Assembly: GCA_025455245.1 (NCBI GenBank)
Contig: JALOMX010000004.1
Span: forward strand, 1 to 18,130
DNA from: Chitinophagaceae bacterium
GTDB lineage: Bacteria > Bacteroidota > Bacteroidia > Chitinophagales > Chitinophagaceae
Length of the DNA stretch: 18,130 nt
Reading direction: 5' to 3'
In this document: one piece after another, positions 14,507 through 18,130 of the stretch
Layout: each line of letters opens with the position of its first letter
How positions within the stretch are numbered: the first letter of the stretch is position 1
Made by a program: the position numbers and the translations under genes
The notes under the pieces: model-generated
What the model saw: only the letters and a program-made list of their open reading frames with translations
Told to the model about the DNA's origin: nothing
The model's database searches: none

Positions 14507-15202
14507 TTAATATTCCATTCGTAATATTTCCTTACTGTTTTTTCTTTGGATTATCCTGTCTACGGGTATAAACTTTACACTGTCAATGGTGAGTGGTGTA
14601 ATCAATTCTTTGTTTCCTGATGCAAATTGAAGGGCCTTTGCCACCATTTCAGTACAATACATTTTATCGTTGGTCTGAAGGTTGAAATCCATATCAAACT
14701 GCAGACCCTCCCTGTGCCATCGCCTTACCTGATGTATCATAGCCATTTTGGTGGAATCGGGAATCTTCAAATCAAATAAACCGGTCCTTTTGGAATCGGC
14801 GGGATGCAGAAAGTGAAACAACCACTCCCTTTTCATTTTCTGATCAGGATTCCATTCGCCTCCAATACAATGGTAAACAAAGGCAGAGTCATGTTCAAAA
14901 CTTATTACACCGCAATGACTGAATGAACTGTCTTCAGGATTGAGTTTAGACATCAGGAGACTTGTTATATCTTTTCCCATCCTGGTAATGATATAACCGG
15001 TTTTTGCAAGTGATTCAATCCTGGGGTAAACCTCATTTTTATAATGTCCTAATTTTAATGTGTCGGTTTCAGACTGATGCAGACCGTTAATAACGGAGGA
15101 TGATTGACGACAACTGTATAATGTGGCAAAAAGTAGAAAGCAGTGCCAAAATTTAAGTTTAGCACTGCTTTTTAATGAATTTGAGAATAAAGGATTAATC
15201 AC
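14507..15202 (-). CDS. Lipoprotein with permuted papain-like (YiiX/YaeF, C92-type) fold
   Basis: From a GTG at 15202 the product is 231 residues. It carries a lipoprotein signal (KLKFWHCFLLFATLYSC, Cys31) and then the layout of circularly permuted NlpC/P60-type amidases: GYIITRMGKDITSLL (69-83), catalytic-type His96 in SFSHCGVI, YHCIGGEWNP, and Cys183 in MYCTEMVAKAL. In this family His precedes Cys, as seen. The substrate is unknown; peptide, lipid or amide bonds have been proposed for relatives. The GTG overlaps the phoH stop by 8 nt (GTGATTAA on the minus strand), so translation is probably coupled. The frame remains open to 15265 inside phoH, but that longer start would bury the signal peptide. 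Confidence 0.75.
   Translation of the reverse strand: MINPLFSNSLKSSAKLKFWHCFLLFATLYSCRQSSSVINGLHQSETDTLKLGHYKNEVYPRIESLAKTGYIITRMGKDITSLLMSKLNPEDSSFSHCGVISFEHDSAFVYHCIGGEWNPDQKMKREWLFHFLHPADSKRTGLFDLKIPDSTKMAMIHQVRRWHREGLQFDMDFNLQTNDKMYCTEMVAKALQFASGNKELITPLTIDSVKFIPVDRIIQRKNSKEILRMEY
15137..15175 (-). terminator. Terminator-like hairpin after phoH, inside the next gene
   Basis: GCACTGCTTT (15162-15171) and AAAGCAGTGC (15137-15146) are perfect 10-bp complements around a 15-nt A/T-rich loop. On the minus strand it starts 24 nt after the phoH stop and is followed by a T-rich stretch. It lies within the signal-peptide codons of the papain-like lipoprotein, so it may attenuate read-through. Confidence 0.55.
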
Positions 15203-16205
15203 GCGGTCGGTAGTTTCTGGTGGGGGCATCAGTTTCACCTTCACGCTCCTCTCGTTCCTTTTCACGGTCGTAAGCTTTAATGATGCTTTTTACGAGCCTG
15301 TGCCTTACCACATCTTCCTCGTCCAGTTCAATATGTGCAATTCCCTTGATATTTTTAAGAATCCTGTTGGCTTTGATCAGGCCACTTCTCTGGCTCTTGG
15401 GAAGGTCAACCTGTGTCATGTCGCCGGTAATAATTGCTTTGGCATTCGCCCCGATACGTGTCAAAAACATTTTTAACTGCAGGTCAGTAGCGTTTTGTGC
15501 TTCATCGAGTATTATATAGGCATTATCCAGTGTACGACCACGCATGTACGCAAGCGGTGCTATTTCGATGGTACGTGTACTCATATAATAACCAAGCTTG
15601 TCTGCGGGAATCATATCATCTAATGCATCGTATAATGGACGCAGATAAGGATCAATTTTTTCTTTCAGGTCGCCCGGTAAAAAACCAAGGCTTTCCCCCG
15701 CTTCCACAGCAGGCCTTGTTAGAATTATCTTTTTAACCGATTTGTTTTTCAAGGCCCTTACAGCCAATGCAACGGCCGTATAGGTTTTACCGGTACCGGC
15801 AGGTCCAATGGCAAAAACGATGTCGTTGGTATCAGAAGCAGAAACCATTTTCTTTTGATTCTGGGTGCGCGCCCTCACCGTTTTTCCGTTGGGGCCGAAA
15901 ACCAACACATCATTCGGATTCCTTTCTACAAAATTGTCAATTACTTCCTGATCATCTCCCCCGAGTATTTGTTCGAAATAGTTATCAGTCAGGTGCCCGT
16001 TACGTTCAAGGTATTGAATAACAAGTTCAATTTTTTCGCGGGCATTGGCAATTTGCTCAGGAGAGCCACTTAGTTTTACCTGCGTTCCCCTGCCCAAAAT
16101 CTTCAACAGGGGGAATTTCTTCTTCAGCAGATCTAACTTCCCATTGTTTACCCCAAAAAAATCTATGGGATTCACTGTGTCAAGGTTAATGATTGTGTCT
16201 GTCAA
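15195..16205 (-). CDS. phoH: PhoH family ATPase
   Basis: PhoH proteins are RNA-linked P-loop ATPases, often tied to phosphate starvation or RNA handling; the exact role is unsettled. The 336-residue product has an N-terminal region with a KH-like stretch (FPLLKILGRGTQVKLSG, 31-47), Walker A GPAGTGKT (134-141), TRPAVEAGESLGFLPGDLKE (163-182) and Walker B IILDEAQ (231-237) with Asp234-Glu235, then the GDMTQVDLP motif (261-269). The start is TTG at 16205; no ATG lies in frame upstream before a stop, and the N-terminus TDTIINLDTV fits Bacteroidota relatives. Divergent from ppdK; followed by the overlapping lipoprotein gene. Confidence 0.92.
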   Translation of the reverse strand: MTDTIINLDTVNPIDFFGVNNGKLDLLKKKFPLLKILGRGTQVKLSGSPEQIANAREKIELVIQYLERNGHLTDNYFEQILGGDDQEVIDNFVERNPNDVLVFGPNGKTVRARTQNQKKMVSASDTNDIVFAIGPAGTGKTYTAVALAVRALKNKSVKKIILTRPAVEAGESLGFLPGDLKEKIDPYLRPLYDALDDMIPADKLGYYMSTRTIEIAPLAYMRGRTLDNAYIILDEAQNATDLQLKMFLTRIGANAKAIITGDMTQVDLPKSQRSGLIKANRILKNIKGIAHIELDEEDVVRHRLVKSIIKAYDREKEREEREGETDAPTRNYRPRD

Positions 16206-16555
16206 TGGATACTTTTTTAGGTTAAAACAAAAAAAGAACTAATTCGGTTGTTTCAGTAAATGTATTTTCAGAATGATCAATAATCCTATTTTAATTATTC
16301 ACAAATGGTGGGGATAAAATGAAAAAGTCCGTTAATGCTATGCCCAATGTACCGTGAAGAGTTAAATGGCATAAACCTGTCCGATATGTAAAATGCCATA
16401 AATCTATGATGATTATTAGCTTTAGCCTTGTTAAATGTCATTTTTTGGCATTAAGCCGGGTAATACTTTTATGCTCGTTTTTACAACACCATTTTTTGAT
16501 ACGGCAAGCCGCCATTACTAACCCGGCAGCATTGACGAAATAAAAACTACTCACA
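16206..16555. promoter_or_regulatory. phoH-ppdK divergent intergenic region with three ATGNCAT palindromes
   Basis: No convincing gene lies in these 350 nt. GTTAAATGGCAT (16361-16372), GTAAAATGCCAT (16388-16399) and GTTAAATGTCAT (16430-16441) share the form GTWAA-ATGNCAT with a palindromic core; a TTGGCAT half follows at 16445-16451. Just downstream, TACTTTTA (16464-16471) is one base off the -7 consensus, with a poorly spaced TTTG upstream. GCCGGGT (16455-16461) is complementary to ACCCGGC (16521-16527) closer to the gene. An operator for ppdK or phoH is inferred. Confidence 0.5.
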
Positions 16556-18130
16556 ATGGCAACAATGAAAAAAGCCCCTAAGTATGTATACTTTTTTGGC
16601 GGGGGCAAAGCTGATGGAAATGAATCCATGAAGAACCTTTTAGGCGGCAAGGGTGCAAACCTGGCTGAAATGGCAGGTCATCCTGCATTACGGCTTCCTG
16701 TGCCTCCCGGATTTACAGTCACAACCGAGGTTTGTACTTATTATTATGCAAACAAAAAAAACTACCCCAAACAACTTTCTCAGGAGGTGCTTCAGGCATT
16801 GGCTAAAATGGAGAAATTGACCGGTAAAAAATTCAATGATGAAGCGAATCCGCTGCTTCTTTCCGTGCGGTCTGGAGCAAGACGCAGTATGCCTGGTATG
16901 ATGGATACGGTGCTGAACATTGGGTTGAATGAAAATACCATAAAAGGGTTGATAGCACAGAGCGGTGATGAAAGATTTGCATATGACGCCTACAGACGTC
17001 TTATAATGATGTATGCCGATGTAGTTATGGAAAAGGCCAATGGCATTGAGCCAAAGGGTGGCAAGGGCATTCGTAAGCAGCTGGATGAGAAACTGGAAGC
17101 AGTTAAGAAAAAGAAAGGATATGCCATAGATACTGACCTTACCGTAGCCGACCTTAAAGCGCTGGTGACAGATTACAAAAAGACGGTAAAAAAAGTACTT
17201 GGAGTTGATTTCCCTGATGATCCCATGCAGCAATTATGGGGTGGGATTGGGGCCGTATTTGCAAGCTGGAATGGTAAAAGGGCCATTGAATATCGCCGGA
17301 TTGAAAGAATACCCGATGAATGGGGAACTGCAGTTAATGTTCAGGCGATGGTATTTGGCAATTTGGGTGAAGACAGTTGCACAGGTGTTGCTTTTACAAG
17401 GAATCCCGGAAATGGAGAAAACAAATTTTATGGTGAATACCTTGTAAATGCACAGGGAGAAGATGTAGTTGCCGGAATACGTACTCCGGCACCTGTTAAT
17501 GAGTATTCGAAAAATGCACAAAGTGAGCATTTTGTTACACTGGAAAAATTGATGCCGGCTTTATACAAGGAACTTGACGGTTATCAGCGTAAGCTTGAAA
17601 AGCATTACAAGGATATGCAGGATATTGAGTTTACCATAGAAAAAGGTAAACTGTATATGTTACAATGCCGTGTAGGTAAGCGCAATGGTATAGCTGCCGT
17701 AAAAATGGCCGCAGACATGTATAAGTCTAAACTTATTGACATGCATACTGCCATTAAGCGGGTAGCGCCCAACCAATTGGTGGAGCTACTGTTGCCCATG
17801 CTTGATCCTGAAGGTGAAAAATTGCACCCTGTTATCGCAAAAGGCCTGCCTGCCGGACCCGGTGGTGCCATTGGCCGCGTTGTATTTACCTCCGAAGATG
17901 CAGTTGAATGGGCTTCAAAGGGCGAAAAGGTTATTTTGGTACGTGAAGAAACATCACCGGAAGATGTGGATGGAATGCACAAAGCACAAGCCATTCTTAC
18001 ATCAAAAGGTGGCATGACCTCTCACGCGGCGCTCGTTGCCCGTGGTTGGGGCAAGTGTTGCATCGTAGGCTGCGGCGATATTGAGATACATACAGAAGGT
18101 AAAACTATGCATGCAAAGAATGGTGTAGTG
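16556..18130 (+). CDS. ppdK: Pyruvate, phosphate dikinase (5' part, runs off the window)
   Basis: PPDK interconverts pyruvate, ATP and phosphate with PEP, AMP and pyrophosphate in central carbon metabolism. The visible 525 residues cover the N-terminal nucleotide-binding domain and the phosphohistidine domain. Seen are GGKGANLAEMAG (about 30-41), SVRSGARRSMPGMMDTVLNI with the substrate-type Arg105, the ATP-site stretch EFTIEKGKLYMLQCR ending near Gln370, and GGMTSHAALVARGWGKCCIV with the catalytic His490. Thr488, two residues before, is where relatives are regulated by phosphorylation. The C-terminal PEP/pyruvate barrel lies beyond the right edge; the full family is about 870-910 residues. 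The start ATG at 16556 precedes a lysine-rich KKAPKYVYFFGGG beginning; a second ATG at 16565 is possible. Confidence 0.96.
   Translation, partial: MATMKKAPKYVYFFGGGKADGNESMKNLLGGKGANLAEMAGHPALRLPVPPGFTVTTEVCTYYYANKKNYPKQLSQEVLQALAKMEKLTGKKFNDEANPLLLSVRSGARRSMPGMMDTVLNIGLNENTIKGLIAQSGDERFAYDAYRRLIMMYADVVMEKANGIEPKGGKGIRKQLDEKLEAVKKKKGYAIDTDLTVADLKALVTDYKKTVKKVLGVDFPDDPMQQLWGGIGAVFASWNGKRAIEYRRIERIPDEWGTAVNVQAMVFGNLGEDSCTGVAFTRNPGNGENKFYGEYLVNAQGEDVVAGIRTPAPVNEYSKNAQSEHFVTLEKLMPALYKELDGYQRKLEKHYKDMQDIEFTIEKGKLYMLQCRVGKRNGIAAVKMAADMYKSKLIDMHTAIKRVAPNQLVELLLPMLDPEGEKLHPVIAKGLPAGPGGAIGRVVFTSEDAVEWASKGEKVILVREETSPEDVDGMHKAQAILTSKGGMTSHAALVARGWGKCCIVGCGDIEIHTEGKTMHAKNGVV

Overview
The window looks like a Bacteroidota chromosome, probably from the Chitinophagaceae or a close relative. 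Four things point there. The S10 operon has a TTTG-N19-TAnnTTTG promoter. Most genes lack a Shine-Dalgarno sequence. uS14 is the zinc-free form. The L24, MetAP and PhoH proteins have a Bacteroidota look. The family-level placement is inference from protein recognition, not from a search.

Left edge (1-618): a small four-helix-bundle gene of the 23S rRNA intervening-sequence (S23/Avd-like) family, then low-complexity heptamer-repeat DNA, then the S10 promoter. Core (619-11343): an almost complete S10-spc ribosomal protein cluster on the + strand, in the order rpsJ-rplC-rplD-rplW-rplB-rpsS-rplV-rpsC-rplP-rpmC-rpsQ-rplN-rplX-rplE-rpsN-rpsH-rplF-rplR-rpsE-rpmD-rplO. These genes supply 30S and 50S proteins in one transcriptional direction. 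The gaps between them are wide for such an operon (often 50-150 nt, 280 nt between rpsJ and rplC), and several hold inverted arrays of 7-nt units such as AAATTCC/GGAATTT that can fold into mRNA hairpins. An intrinsic terminator and a TAnnTTTG box then precede secY (translocon), followed by a second terminator and map (methionine aminopeptidase). The usual continuation infA-rpmJ-rpsM-rpsK-rpsD-rpoA-rplQ is absent.

Right part (13783-18130): three minus-strand genes converge on map: phoH, a permuted-papain (YiiX/YaeF-like) lipoprotein that overlaps the phoH stop, and a small DUF4878-like lipoprotein. Divergent from phoH, across a 350-nt spacer with three copies of a GTWAA-ATGNCAT palindrome, is the 5' part of pyruvate phosphate dikinase (ppdK). 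It runs off the right edge.

Most of the window is a conserved housekeeping cluster. The less ordinary parts are the heptamer-array hairpins between cistrons, an Arg/Gly/Asp-rich tail on uS3, perfect Shine-Dalgarno sequences on only three genes, a structured rpsJ-rplC leader, the terminator-promoter break before secY, and the palindromic sites before ppdK. No defence system, CRISPR array, tRNA, rRNA or transposase was seen.
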